Positions 11,652-23,470 of a stretch of 64,000 nt of DNA are shown here, piece after piece. A program made the translations under genes and the position numbers. The DNA comes from Petaurus breviceps papuanus. Lineage: Eukaryota; Chordata; Mammalia; Diprotodontia; Petauridae. Below the pieces are notes generated by a model, which saw only the letters and a program-made list of their open reading frames with translations, was not told the DNA's origin and made no database searches. How positions within the stretch are numbered: the stretch's first letter is position 1; the number at the start of each line of letters is the position of its first letter. The DNA lies in NCBI GenBank assembly GCA_028583685.1, contig JAMXIF010000058.1, forward strand, positions 10,433,086 through 10,497,085, given 5' to 3'.

Positions 11652-12620
11652 TCCATAAACATTTATTAATTGCCAACCATGTGCCAGGCACTGTGCTAAG
11701 TACTTCGGATACTGTAATGCGAATGTAAATTTTAAAGATCTTCCCTGCCCCTAGGCTAAAGTGCACCAGAAGCCTGGGGAGGGAGGCTTGTTTTTCAGTA
11801 GATACTTTTTGATTGGCCAGTGGGTCAATAAGGTTGTTACATTCTCTGAGCCAGGAGAAGGCTATATAAGCCCTGATGTGTAGCTTTGTTTTGGGACTCA
11901 CTTTGAGAAGTGTTCTGTGATTTGATCTGCATTATGGGAAGCCGTTGTTGAGAGTCCCCCGGCTTTGAAAAACCCAGAATGTGGAAACCCAGATGTTGAC
12001 TGGGTATGGATGTAATGGTTGGACAGTTTGGAAATCTGTCTACTTGATGTTTCTGTCTTGATAATTCTGCCTGTATGCTTTGAAGTTCGGGGTGCTGACC
12101 TTTTCTCCTGAACAAGGTAAACGATATATGTCTGACTGATTAAAGTAAGCTTGTTAACCCATTTTGAGTTGCTTTCCTTTAACAAAGCAGATCCAAGAAC
12201 CTGTGGTAGCTGCAAACCCTGAGGACGCTTGGGGTGCTTGCTGCTACAGATACAAACAAAATTAAAAGCCAGTGCCTGCTTTTAAGGAGCTGTCTAACAG
12301 GAGAGAGACAACATGCTAACAACTATGTACAAACAAGCTACGTACAGGAGGAATTGGAAATAATCATCAGAGTGAAGGCATTAGAATTAAGGGAGATTGA
12401 GAAAAGCCTCCTATAAAAGATGGAACTTGAAGGAAGCCCAGGAAGTTGGAAGCAGAGTTGAGGCGGGAGAGGGTTTCAGGCAGGGGAGACAGCCAATGAA
12501 AACTCCCAGTGTTTGGAGGTGGACTATCTTGCTCAAGAAACAGCAAGGAGGCCTGCATCATTGGATAGAATACATGGGGATGGAGGTATAAAATGTAAGA
12601 AGACTGGTAAGATAGGAAGG
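11652..12620 (+). mobile_element. Old interspersed repeat split by a solo LTR
   Basis: 11652-11712 (TGTGCCAGGCACTGTGCTAA) and 12249-12620 (TACAAACAAAATTAAAAGCC, AAGGAGCTGTCTAACAGG, ATGCTAACAACTATGTAC) read as one ancient mammalian repeat once the LTR between them is ignored. I cannot assign the family. A related short piece lies at 26760-26830. Confidence 0.45.
11713..12248 (+). mobile_element. Solo LTR (536 bp) with 5-bp target-site duplication
   Basis: It starts TGTAATGCG and ends GCTGCTACA, flanked by GATAC at 11708-11712 and again at 12249-12253. A TATA box (CTATATAAGCC) lies near 11861 and an ATTAAA near 12140, so the LTR is on the plus strand. It interrupts the older repeat described at 11652-12620, which resumes exactly at the duplicated GATAC. 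No internal retroviral sequence is present. The endogenous retrovirus class is undetermined; 5-bp duplications are typical of several. Confidence 0.85.
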
Positions 12621-12689
12621 GGACGGAGTTTTAAAGATAAGAGTTTCATAACTCAGTTTTAACAGCCTCTAATATCCTAATTGCTTCTG

Positions 12690-13640
12690 CCCTCCTCCCC
12701 GATCTAGTCAAGCCCATCGAACCTTTGTGTGGGCCTACTTCGAGGCACCCATGATGGAGGAGCCCTTCCCATCAACTTCAGTTTCTGAAAAGGCATAGCT
12801 TGCTTCCTGTTGGCCACCATGACTCAGGGATTCCTACTGAATGGTGACAAATAGTCTTTCAATTAGCAGTTGAACCTGACATTTGTGGACGTAGCAGAGT
12901 GAGACCCTTTGCCCCTCCAACTTCCTCTTGACAACATTGAACTGTAAGGATAACTGTCTCTAATCACAACCACCTGGCTGTGACCTCATGGCCTACTAGG
13001 CAAACCTGCCTACTTTGGGGGGATATAAGGCCTTGTGAAATCTTAAAAGACATGTGGCATCTTCCCCTCCTTGAGTACCCAAGCAGCAGGGCAATAATAC
13101 CAGAAGAGTTGCAACAGCAGCAGAAGCAGACAGGCTGAAAGGTAAAGGAGCTCCTTTGGTGTTAATGAGAGTGGGCTCAGGAGAGATGAAGTGTAAAGGG
13201 CTAATTTAGCATTCCTCACAAACTGTTTGGGAATGTGCCAGTGAGATTTGATTTTTTTTTTTTTTTTGGTTTTTGGAGAGGGGAAGGTAGGGCAATTGGG
13301 GTTAAGTGACTTGTCCGAGGTCACACAGCTAGTTTTATTTGTGTTGTGTCTGAGGTCACATTTGAACTCAGGTCCTCCTGACTCCAGGGCCAGAGCTCTA
13401 TTCACTACGCCACCTAGCTACCCCATGAGGTTTGAATATTAGCCTTTCAACTATACTAGTAGTAATGAGTTACTAGATTCTATTCTAATCATTCTATGAG
13501 TCCTTATTGTTTAGTATTCCCCTTTTCTATGTGGGAATAAAATTATCTGTTCTGTACTTGATTCATACTTGTACTGTGGGAACTTTTTACTTCCCCTCAC
13601 TCCTTTTAGCTGGGAAGAACCCTTAGACTAAACCCAAGAC
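12690..13640 (+). mobile_element. LTR-like segment, ends not resolved
   Basis: It has a plus-strand GGATATAAGGCC box near 13021 and AATAAAAT near 13537, with moderately GC-rich sequence between, as in an LTR. A SINE interrupts it at 13249-13421. I could not find matching flanks, so this is a guess from signal layout. Confidence 0.3.
13249..13421 (-). mobile_element. tRNA-derived SINE, subfamily A
   Basis: The minus strand reads GGGGTAGCTAGGTGGCGTAG to CCCCAATTGCCC and an A-tail, seen as the T-run at 13251-13267. Flanks TGAGATTTGATTT and TGAGGTTTGAATAT suggest the duplication. Confidence 0.85.
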
Positions 13641-15739
13641 CAGAACTGTTCCTTGAGAATATAAATAGGGGTGGGGGTGAAATTGAAGAACTGGGCAGTC
13701 TAGTTTCCTTATTGAAGGGACAGGCAACCTCAGAGCAGTAAACCCTAGGCAAACTGCAACAGGTAAAGGACAGAAATTGACAAAAGTTACCAACCCCAGT
13801 GGTCTCAGACTAGTAGTGTTTGGCTAACTACTGTGCTAGAAGAGGAAAAATTAACCCAAAGCTATAGTTTTTGCTATGTTTTTATCATAGCATATCATTA
13901 CTGTTCCAAACATATTTTTTGTGTTCACCCCTCAAGGTAGTGTATTGCAAGTCTCCACTCAGCATCAGAATCAACTTTTCAGGAGCAGATAAGAAAGGAG
14001 GTCTGGTCCTCCACTAAGAACTTCATCCCAGGTCTTTTTCAGAAGTAAATCTAAGGTCCTATCATTCTATGGACCTTTTAATCATAGCACTCAGAGCCAC
14101 AAATCTCTGCTGTGAGGTAAAAAAAAAAACACCAAACCAACAAACATTTCTCCATACCAGGATACAACAGACAGGTGCTTAGGGAGTTCAATTAGTGACA
14201 AAGTAGCAGCATTTGAGATTCCCACAAGGGAGTTTAAGGAGATGAAAGAAATATTACAGCAGGATTCTGAGTTTCACAATTCCCACAGTACCTGTAGGAA
14301 GGGACAAACTCTACTTAACAAATAAAATCATGTAAGGAGAAAGGAAAAAAGAAAATCACATTTACATGGGAAAATTTTAACTCCATTGCCTTCCCAAGCC
14401 AAAGGGCAAAACCTCCTAGTGCAGTGTGCCATCTTAATGGGAGAGAAAGCTGTGGAAATTCTTATAGTAACTTGACCTGGAAATTTAGCTAACTCAGAAA
14501 GGGAAATGTGTAATGTGTCAATACTAGCAGCCCTCCCCTCAACTTGGCTATTTTATTATACTTCTCAATCCACTGGGCTTCATGACCTGCCCTTCTAATT
14601 CCCATTTGAAACAAAGACCTTCTTGGGCAAGGTCAGCAGAATTATGCCTTTAATACAACAACAGAAAGAAGTTTTAAGGCACCCAACAAAAGGAAGAAGA
14701 GGAGGAACAAGGAATATGACCAACCAGCTTTCCTCTTACTACTTTCCAAATCTCAAATTTCTAAAGCGCTAGAGGGCTATGAAACCTCATGAGGTACCAC
14801 TGCTCAAATGAAGTTAAAGTGGAATATTTTTTCAGCTGAGATTCAAATCCTCTGCACTCCAGGGGTCCCCCTGCAACTTATGAAATGTGACCAACTAGGC
14901 AAAAAACTGCTTTTTTTCTTCTCTTCCTGGTCTCCCCACAAGGACGGAAAGACCTGAGAGAGAACAAGAGGAATTGCTTGCAAGATGGCCTGCCAAAGCT
15001 TTGTAACCAATACCTAACACCTCCCAGTACTGAGGTAGGATATTATATAAAGTGATTGCTCAACTGGGAGGCAGTTTTCTTTAAAAACCGGAAGTTCAAC
15101 ATTGAAGATGTAGCAAGACAAATAACCATTCACTCCACAACCCACCCCCAACCCAATTCTGATTTCAGCCACAGGGATGGTGGACAAAACAGGGCTAAGT
15201 CTGAGAGAGGCCTAGTCTAGGCATACAGACTCCTGATATTCCCAACCAGAAAAGCTAGGGCAGGGGAGGTCTGAACTTGTCTATGAACTTACTTTTCTTT
15301 TTACTATTTTGATAAATGTATTTCTATATTACTGTTTTCCTTTGTAATGCTAGTTATTTCATTTTATGTATTTAAAAACATTCTGAAAGGGGGTCCATAA
15401 ATTTTACCAGCCTGAAAAAGGAGTCTAAGGCACAAAACAAAAGAAACCCTGTTCTAGGGCAAGTACAAGATTTCAGGTCTACTCTAGGCTGATTATTGTT
15501 GTAATTTTAGGTCTGAGACACCTGGTATTATCTGGGCTCATCCTGGACTTCCTAATGGCCACCTATGTTTATTATTAGTTCTAGATCCTTTATGTTTGGA
15601 AAATAGTGTGCTGTGACAAGCAGCACAAGAGTTCACATACCCAAGTTTCTTCTTGAAAATTGGGATAAATATTGAGACCATGGAACCAAAATATAAATTA
15701 ATTACTTTGGGGAAATTTTAGCTCAAAGGTAGCATGGTA
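13641..15739. other. Intergenic DNA, nothing recognised
   Basis: About 2.1 kb without a gene, a long ORF or a repeat that I can name. Base composition is ordinary. Confidence 0.5.
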
Positions 15740-15917
15740 CAGAGGTGTCAAACTCACTGAGGCTTATACAGTCCTGCCAAGAACAGCTGAAACCAGATTA
15801 AAATGTAAGTGAGAAACATCTCACAAAATAAATAAAAATACAATATAGTATATTGTTAATGGGGGTTTTCTAAGTCAATATGAAACCTACAAAGATCCAT
15901 TTCTTCTTGTTTGGCAC
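15740..15917. mobile_element. hAT-like MITE
   Basis: It starts CAGAGGTGTCAAACTC and ends near TTGTTTGGCACCA, an imperfect terminal inverted repeat. The interior ACAAAATAAATAAAAATACA block is shared with the copy at 41744. This is a non-autonomous DNA transposon with no coding sequence. A diverged CORE-SINE (TCAGAAAGACATAAGGGATC, CTTCCAGCTCTATGATCC) follows at about 15920-16095. Confidence 0.6.
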
Positions 15918-16599
15918 CAATGGGTTAGTGGATCAAGACTTTGAATCAGAAAGACATAAGGGATCCCTCAGGTGTTTATTAACTATGGGACTCTGAACAA
16001 GTCACTCTTCCTCTCTGTACCTTGTTTCCTCATTCATTAGATAAGGAAATTGGATTCCTTTAAGATTCCTTCCAGCTCTATGATCCTATGATCTACCAGA
16101 TAACCGCCTGGTATAAAGAATTTAATTAATAAATCCTATCAACAAGGGAGAAATTCAAGACTTGCTTCTACTCTCAATTTACCATCCTTTCATAACATAT
16201 GAGCTGAGAGAAAGAGTAAGAAATGAGTATTAAGGAGGTATGAAAAATACAATCAGACTGAATAGTGGTGAAAAAACTAAGGGCAATGAGAGTAGAATAA
16301 CATCTTCATCCCCAAATCCCCTCAGAGTACCAGCAAAGGATACACAGAAAATGTGTTTCCTTTAATAGACAAGAATTAAACCAAACTGTCATATCAGCAG
16401 ACTCTTAGGTTTTCTATACCTTAAGATGATATCAGAAGAGTAGATGGTATCCTGTTGGTGGAACTGTAAATTGGTCTGAACTTCTGGAAAGCAATTTAGA
16501 ATTATGTTTAAAAAGTAACCAAAATACCCATACCCTTTGACCTAGAGGTTCCACTGCTGGTAAGGGATCCTAAAAATATTCCTAATATGGGGGTGGAGG

Positions 16600-16750
16600 G
16601 GGAGGGGAGGAAGGTGGCACAGTGAATAGAGCACTGGCCCTGTTGTCAGGAGGACCTGAGTTCAACTCCAGCCTCAGACACTTAACACAAAACTAGCCGT
16701 GTGACCTTGGGCAAGTCACTTAACCCCAACTGCCCTTCAAAAAAAAATTT
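16600..16750 (+). mobile_element. tRNA-derived SINE, subfamily A
   Basis: GGTGGCACAGTGAATAGAGC through CTTAACCCCAACTGCCC and an A-run, with a G-rich, altered 5' end. Confidence 0.85.
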
Positions 16751-16831
16751 AATTGTAAAGGTAAGAATTCTCTGATAAAACCTGAGACTATCTGTTCAGC
16801 TGATCTTAATTTTTACCTTAACTTATCCTTT

Positions 16832-16983
16832 AGGGCAGCTAGGTGGTGCAGTGAATAGAGCACCAGCCCTGGATTCAGGAGGACCTGAGTTCAAATCTGG
16901 CCTCAGACACTTAACATAAAAACCAGCCATGTGACCTTGGGCAAGTCACTTAACCCTAATTGCCCTCCAAAAAGCAAAAAAAT
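16832..16983 (+). mobile_element. tRNA-derived SINE, subfamily A
   Basis: A full-length copy, GGGCAGCTAGGTGGTGCAG to AATTGCCCTCCAAAAAGC, inserted 80 bp after the previous one in the same orientation. Confidence 0.88.
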
Positions 16984-17349
16984 ATATCTATATTCCTAAT
17001 ATATGAAAACTCAGCTTTAACCGCACTTTTTATAGTAGCAAAGAATTGGAAACAAAAGTGGATGACCATCAACTGGAAAATAGCTAAACAAATTGTGTTA
17101 CAAGGATATGATAGAATATTATTTCCTATAAGGAATGATGAATATGAACAAGAAAAAGAAGCATGGAAAAAACATATGAAGTGATGCAAATAAGCAGAAC
17201 TAAAAAAACAATATACCAAATTACAACAAATGAAATTGAGTGCTGTTTAATTGTAAAGTCTGTAATATGAAAATGCACTTTCCACCCTTCTTTGCAGAGG
17301 TAGGGTATTATTGGCATGAAACTGAGTATGTTTAGAAGAAAAGTGTAGT

Positions 17350-17465
17350 AAACAGTGTGTCAGAGTTGAAGTCAGGAAGACCTGGGTTCAAATCCTGCCT
17401 GACACTAGCTATGACCACTCACAAGCCACTTTAATCTAAGCCTCATCTGTAAAATACTTGGTGGA
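17350..17465 (+). mobile_element. CORE-SINE fragment
   Basis: GTCAGGAAGACCTGGGTTCA and GACACTAGCTATGACC, ending CTCATCTGTAAAATACT, are diverged CORE-SINE/MIR-like blocks. Confidence 0.6.
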
Positions 17466-18018
17466 TGAGTTGGTTAATTTGGCTAAACTATTTTATATTT
17501 CTTCTTTTTCACACTGTTATAAGAGATAACTCCCTAAAAGGAAAAACAAGAGGTAAAGCAGAAAATTTAGGTGATGTAAGATCAAGGTAGCAATAATTTT
17601 TTTTTTTAAAGACTGAGCTCTTGGCTAGAAAACTAGACTTGTTATCAGGCCAGAAGTTTGACTCTGAAGAGAGTAAAACTGGGCTGAGAACAGTTAATGT
17701 TCTTGTTGACAGTCCTCCCCACTTTTCTTTTGGGTACATTGTCATATCTGTGAAGTGTCTCTCATTCCTCCTTTTCCTTTGGTTCCCTGAATATACCAAG
17801 AATTTCAAAGTGCCACAAATCACTCTTCTCCAGGATGCTTGACTGTGACCCCAGAAAAGCATCTTTCTCATATTTTCTGAATTACTGTTGTTAGTGAGGT
17901 TTTTTTCATCATTTATTAAAGCTAATTCTCCATGTAAGAGATTTAACTATGTTAATCACTAATTTTTGATCAACAAAGATTTAAATATTTGTCTTTCAGC
18001 TTAAAAGAACATACTTTT

Positions 18019-18189
18019 GGGGCAGCTAGGTGGCACAGTGAATAGAGTACCAGCCCTGGAGTTAGGAGAATCTTGAGTTCAAATCTGGCCTCAGACACTT
18101 GACACTTACTAGCTTTGTGATCTTGGGTAAGTCACTTAACACCAATTGCCCTGCCTTCCCCTCTCAAAAAAAAAAATAATAATTACAAT
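18019..18189 (+). mobile_element. tRNA-derived SINE, subfamily A
   Basis: GGGCAGCTAGGTGGCACAGT to CCAATTGCCCTGCC plus A-tail. It is flanked by a perfect 16-bp duplication, AAAAGAACATACTTTT, at 18003-18018 and 18190-18205. Confidence 0.92.
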
Positions 18190-18390
18190 AAAAGAACATA
18201 CTTTTAATCCTATGTGCTATAGACATAGTACTTTCTCCCTCCCCTCAACATCTGCTTTTCAAAACATGAGTGCCCAGGCAAAATCCCACCTGCATCTGAA
18301 AATGAAGAAACAAATCAGTCTGTGACTTCATATTATTTTCATCATATTAAAAACACCAGTGGTACTGGATTACCTTTCCAGTGGAATTAA

Positions 18391-18455
18391 TTTATTATCT
18401 ACTCAGAAACAAAACTGTCTCTGGGAACTTGCAAAGGATAACAAAACATTTTATT
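18391..18455 (-). other. GCC1: Candidate GCC1 poly(A) signals
   Basis: Minus-strand AATAAA hexamers lie at 18450-18455 and 18391-18396, about 230 and 290 bases past the GCC1 stop. Which one is used cannot be told from sequence. Confidence 0.45.
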
Positions 18456-18684
18456 TTTGAAAGTTTCAATATTTTCCAACCTTTGGCATTCAGTCTCAAA
18501 CCCCAAATCAGAGGTTGCTATTACAGTAATATCATAAGCACTTCCAGGGCCCAGAAGCATCTAGCAGACACCATCCCAGCCCAGTAGGAGAAAGACAGAA
18601 ATGATACTTGTAAGAGAAGAGGTTATAGTATCAGAACTGACTCCAGAATAAAAAAAGGTTCAGAAACAGAAACAGACCAAGAGT

Positions 18685-21600
18685 TTATCTCTTGCCAGAA
18701 GGCCACCAGCTACTACTAGTTGGGAGTTTCATAATCACTTGTTTCTCCTCTGGACTGAAATGCAAGATAGTCAATATGGCTGTAAGTGTCTGCTGTCGGC
18801 CCAAAGAGTCAGACAGGGTTAAGAAGCGGTAGATTATATTTTTTAAATACTCCAGATTGGCCCCCTCCCTGCTTTGGTCTCTGATACTTTTTTCAATGTG
18901 GCTCTGTAAAGCAGAGACTTGTTCTCGATGTTGCTCCCCCTCCACAATTAGCCTGTCCTGAAGTTGGTGCACCTCCACCTCAAGCTTATGCTTTTGTTTC
19001 CTCAAAGATGTTATCTCAACCTCCTTGCGAGCCAGCTGCTCAGCATACAAGAAGAAAGTGGGTTCATTTGATGCAGCCAGGTGCAGAGCTTGGGTCAAAC
19101 TGTCTGGAGATGAGTCACTTAGATCTCCGTTACTCCCTTGGCCCACTGAGGCCTTATGTCCCTGCAGCCCAGAGCACAAAGCCACAGAGCGGAGCTGCTC
19201 TAGCTCCAAGTCCTTTTCGGCAAGCACTGCTAGAGCACGGTCTCTCTGTTTGTGTAGCTCTTCTTCTAGCTTCAGTGTCCGGTCCCGGAAGTCAAGCTGG
19301 CTTCTCTCCAGCTCCTGCCGATGGACCTGCTGTAGCTGAGCCAACTCCTGCTTCCAGCTCTCTGCCTCTTGTTGGTGCTGCCGTTCTAGCTCTTCACAGG
19401 ACAGTCGAAGGGAAATGTACTTCTCCTTCAGCTCTGCAAGCTGCTCCTGGCTCTCCTCCAGTTCCTTGGCTAGGTTTCCATCCTTGGTTGTCTTGCTCTT
19501 GAGGACAACTTGGGCCCTCATTTTGTACCGTTCAAACTCCTCTTTCAGCTGCTTTAGCTCTTGCTGGTAATAGAGTGCAGTAGCCTTTTCCCCATCAGCA
19601 GCATCTGAGTTTGTCAGCATCTCTATTTCACATAGTTTTTCCATATTCAAAGACACTTGGCTCTTCCTGGCTGCAATCTGCAACAGCCTCCTCAGTTTCT
19701 CCATCTTATCCTTTAGGACATTGACATCCAGGCTGGTCTCCTCATTGTGGCTGTCCAGGGGAGAACGACTAGAGGCTGCAAGTGCAAGAGTCTTATTCTC
19801 CATATCCAGCTGCAGAAGGCGATCCTTTAGCTTTTGAATGGCCAGCTGGTCCTTTTGCTTGGCTTTCTCATAGGTGCCCAGAAGTTCAGACACTTCTGAC
19901 ACTTGGTTCTCTAGGGCAGCCACCCTCTGTTCCTCCATCTGAGAATATTGACGGAGCTGCTCCTCTGCCAAAGCAGTCTAAAACCAAGGAAATGAACAAA
20001 GATGAATTAAGAGAGAGTGCAGAGCTTGTCACTGAATCTAGGAAAGCCAGAAAAGAGAGAGAGCGTTTAATTAGGATGTGCTGGCAGGAATAGGCCGAAC
20101 AGGGCAAGCTAGGTGGATAGAGAACCAGCCCTAGAGTCAGGAGGACCTGAGGTCAAATCCGGCCTCAGGTAGCACTTACTTAACACTTACTAGCCATATG
20201 ACTTTGGGAAAATCCCTTAACCCCAATTACCCTGCCTCCCCTCCTCCAAAAAGAAAAAAAAAAGGAATGGGAAGAACTTTTCATTGACTCAAGCACCAAT
20301 AAAACTTAAAGGATTATCCATTCCCATTCTGCAACCCTGCCCTCACCCCTTAAAGACTCATTATTTATTTTACCAAATAATATTAAGCTCATTTTATGTG
20401 ACTTGACAAAAATCACATGAACACTAAAACCATTACTAGATCAAGTCAAAACAAATGCACTACCATCTTCAGTTCAAGAAGTTCAAAGTGAATCCTTCTT
20501 CATGAATCCTGATCAACTCAGCTTGAAATTTTCTCTCCCTCCTCAAATTTTCCTATAACACTATATCTAGATCTCTCCTTTGCCTTCACAAACACTATCT
20601 TGTATAATGTCTATTTGTGAACATGTATTGTTTCTACCTGCCACCTGCTTCCCAGTAGAAAGTAAGTTCCTTGAGGCATGGAATGTTTTTTCCCCCTTTG
20701 TAATTCCATTGCCTGGCACAGTGCCTTAGCACATGATAGGTACGTAAGGTTTGTTGAGTGTTCATGAACATGGTGCTATTCTGCTTTTAGTTCCTAAATT
20801 TTTGTCACACATCTAGCATATTATGTCTACAATCCTTAATCTGTTGTTTATCCTCAGAAACTGCATGCTATTGCATGCTACCCTACATAGAAAGTTCATA
20901 ATTGAAAAGGGGCCCTCATAAAATTCAAAACAGTATTCTGGGATAGCACATTCATCTCCAAAACAAATCCTGATTGACAACAATTGAGGGAAACTGTTTC
21001 CTTTTGAAAAAAAATATCAACCACATACATAGAATACAGTACTTCACTGTTTTCCCAAACACAGCTGTTAAGAAGCCAATACCTAGAATCTGGGAGCACT
21101 CCAACTTCATTCCATATAGCACCCACAAAAACCACATCCCCTTAGAAGTATGCTTTGTAATTTTTGTAAACATCAATTAGACCAAGATTTTCTCGTAGAT
21201 TTGTCCGTGAGAAATTTTGAATAAGGACCATGAGAATATAGGAATCAAAAGCATGAAGAGACCTTGGAGGTAAATTTGGCACAAGCCCTTCATTTTGCAG
21301 AAGAGAACACTGAGTTCTTAAAAGATAAAGCAATTTGCCTACAGGTACAAAGATGACAAGTGGCACAGTGAGGATTTGAACTCTAATTAAAAATTTAGTG
21401 CTTCTTTCAACTAGCGCAGACTGCTTGAAAAGAAGAAAAAGTCTAATATTCTTAGTCTCACATTAAGTACCCACAGATTTGAATCAGATAGGATGAATTA
21501 CCTTCCTCATTTCCTGCTGCAATTGCGACTGGAAATGGTTCTTAAGGTGGGCAGCTTCTTCCTGAAGCTCTTCCAGCCGAGGGTCTGGATGACTCTTCTC

Positions 21601-22539
21601 CTCTCGAAGGGCCTGCAGCTCCCGCTTCAGTTCCTCCACTTCTTGGGTCAACTGTTTGATCTGTAACTCGAACCCTTCCACCTGGTCAGCTGAATAGGCC
21701 TGTCCAGCCAGGGCTTCCCGGGTCTCCTCTAGCTGAAGCTCAATATCCTGCCGTAAGGTTCTCTCCCCTTGTAGCAATTTCTGCAGCTCCCTCAGCATCA
21801 AAGCGTGATCACTCTGCTCCTGGGCTCTGTCATGCTGCTGGGTGATCAACCTGGCTTTTGTTTCTGCCATCTGCTCCTGCAGCCCCTTCAGCTCCCCCTC
21901 CAGCCGGCTCCGTTCTTCCTCAGCCTTTCTGCTGGCATCCTCCAAATCTTGTTTCATCTTCTTTTTATCAGCCTGGTAGGAGGCTTCCATGCGAGACTTC
22001 TCTTGAGTCACTGTGGCCAAAGAGCTGGTCAGAGTGGTCAGCTGGGTCTTCAGTTGGTGCAACCGTTTGTCAGTCTCCCCCCCAGCACTGGCTGGCACAT
22101 CCCCACTACTGGAACTAATGCCACTCTCCGACCCACTGGCTTCCTCTGACTTTGGCGGCGGCGGACCAGCGGCCAGTCTCTCCTCTTCCACCCCGAGATC
22201 ACCCCTGGTGCTGGTCAGACTGGCCGTTGTGTCCATGCTGGTGGTAGTGCCGGTGCTGTCCTCACTGTGAGTGGAGCACCGGTCATCCACAGCATCGGCC
22301 AAGGGAAGGCCCGGGGACTGGACAGCAGGGAGGCCGGCATCGTCGGCTTCGTGGGACGCCGAGAGCACCTTGAGGCTGGCCTCCAGGGCCTCCTTCTCCT
22401 TCAGCAGGCTCTTATAGGCCCGGACGACGTCCTTGAGGCGGACCTGGTACTGGAGCAGCTGTTTCTTCTGCGTCTCTATGGTCTCCAGCAGGTCCTTCTT
22501 GCTAGGCCCCCCGCCGAAGTTCATGCCAAACTTCTCCAT
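18685..22539 (-). CDS. GCC1: GRIP and coiled-coil domain-containing protein 1
   Basis: Two coding exons on the minus strand, 22539-21502 (346 codons, start MEKFGMNFGGGPSKK) and 19977-18685 (to TAA), encode 776 residues; human GCC1 has 775 by memory. The intron has a GT donor (AGGAAG/GTAATT) and AG acceptor (TTTTAG/ACTGCT) in phase 0. Nearly the whole protein is predicted coiled coil, with a low-complexity Ser/Thr-rich stretch around residues 85-155. The C-terminal GRIP domain (about 716-765) has the EYLKN motif with the tyrosine (723) that golgins use to bind Arl1-GTP at the trans-Golgi. Start context GCCATGG is strong. The protein is a peripheral trans-Golgi golgin involved in membrane traffic. 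Next to ARF5, as in human. Identification is essentially certain. Confidence 0.97.
20098..20262 (+). mobile_element. tRNA-derived SINE, subfamily A, in the GCC1 intron
   Basis: GCAAGCTAGGTGGATAGAGA to CCCCAATTACCCTGCC plus an A-rich tail, flanked by AGGAATAG/AGGAATGG. It is antisense to GCC1. Confidence 0.85.
20510..20770 (+). mobile_element. L2 LINE 3' end
   Basis: It ends with the L2-type block CTTGAGGCATGGAATGTTTT then TGCCTGGCACAGTGCC and AGGTACGTAAGG. A MIR-like fragment lies at 21240-21395 in the same intron. Confidence 0.6.
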
Positions 22540-22960
22540 GGCAGGGGCTGCTCCGTGACGTCACCGCTCACGGAGCCCGAGGGAGGGTCAGAAGGGAGGG
22601 GTCCGAGCTTACGCGTGCTCCCGCTGAGGGGTCTCTGCTGCCAACGCCGCCATGGCAGGCGCTTTCCTGCTCCAGACCCCGAAGGCTAGCGGGGCGACTG
22701 ACGAAGCTGGCAAACGCCGCCGCGTCCCTCTCTCCCTCTGCCCCAGACTCCCAACCGACTGGTTCCGGCTCCGAACAGAACTCTGTAACCACTTCAGTCA
22801 GTGGCCAACAACGCTTCCGGGTCCGCCGGAAGTGCAGGTAGGCATTCGGGATAGGCGTGCGCTCGGGGAGGGGAGGTGGGGACGAAGAGCAAAAGGGGTG
22901 GGGCAGAGTGAGAGGGGCGGGGCCTCTGGAGCGTCAAGGGGAGGGGCCTTGAGCACAAGC
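22130..22960 (-). promoter_or_regulatory. GCC1: GCC1 CpG-rich promoter with CRE and ETS sites
   Basis: CpG-rich DNA covers the first coding exon and upstream region. A perfect palindromic CRE, TGACGTCA, is at 22556-22563, 17 bases upstream of the GCC1 start codon. An inverted pair of ETS-type sites, CTTCCGG and CCGGAAG, lies at about 22814-22832, and a YY1-like GCCGCCATGGC at about 22644. There is no TATA box. The CRE sits within the probable 5' leader, so its role as a promoter element depends on where transcription starts. A minus-strand upstream ORF (22792-22568) would be in the leader if transcription begins above it. Confidence 0.6.
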
Positions 22961-23261
22961 TGAGCTGTTGCCTTTGCTCCTTGTCGCTTCTGGGAGCTGC
23001 TTCCTGGGGTCGGCCTGGTCTGGGGATCTGATGCAGTGGAGTGACTGAGCCTTGGGGAAATGTATGGAGAGACCTGTATTCATGACTGCAGCGCAGGGAA
23101 TGGAGCCGACCCCCTGCCAAGCGAACGACCACCAGTTCTTCACTTCTTTTGGCTCATGGACCCTTTAAAGCACTATATAAATTATATTGTTTATTAAAAT
23201 GTCTATAGTGCTTGAAGAAGAACCCTGCCCTCCATGGGAAGTGGGGAAGGGAAGTACTGAG

Positions 23262-23470
23262 GGGCCATTCTCCATACCTCTTGCTACCAGACCCTGGGCA
23301 AATCACTTAACCTTTTTCTGCCTCTTTCCTCATCTCTAAAATGAGGATAAAAGCATCTACCTCACAGGGTTGTTGTTAGGGTCAAATGAGAAATTTGTAA
23401 ATGACCTTTACAAACCTTAAAGCACTATATAACTACTTCTTATTCTTCTTATCATTATTATTATAATACA
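23262..23470 (+). mobile_element. CORE-SINE/MIR fragment with L2-like tail
   Basis: CCCTGGGCAAATCACTTAAC, CATCTCTAAAATGAGGAT and CCTTAAAGCACTATATAA are in CORE-SINE order; the 5' head is missing. Confidence 0.65.

Larger units (their letters stand above)
16430..17215 (+). mobile_element. L1 3' region split by a two-SINE insertion
   Basis: Blocks such as GGTGGAACTGTAAATTGGTC, CCCTTTGACCTAGAGGTTCC, AAAGAATTGGAAACAAAAGT and GACCATCAACTGGAAAATAG follow the usual L1 3' order. The insertion at about 16589-16984 is bounded by two copies of ATATTCCTAATAT, so the whole two-SINE block may have grown at one site. Confidence 0.7.
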
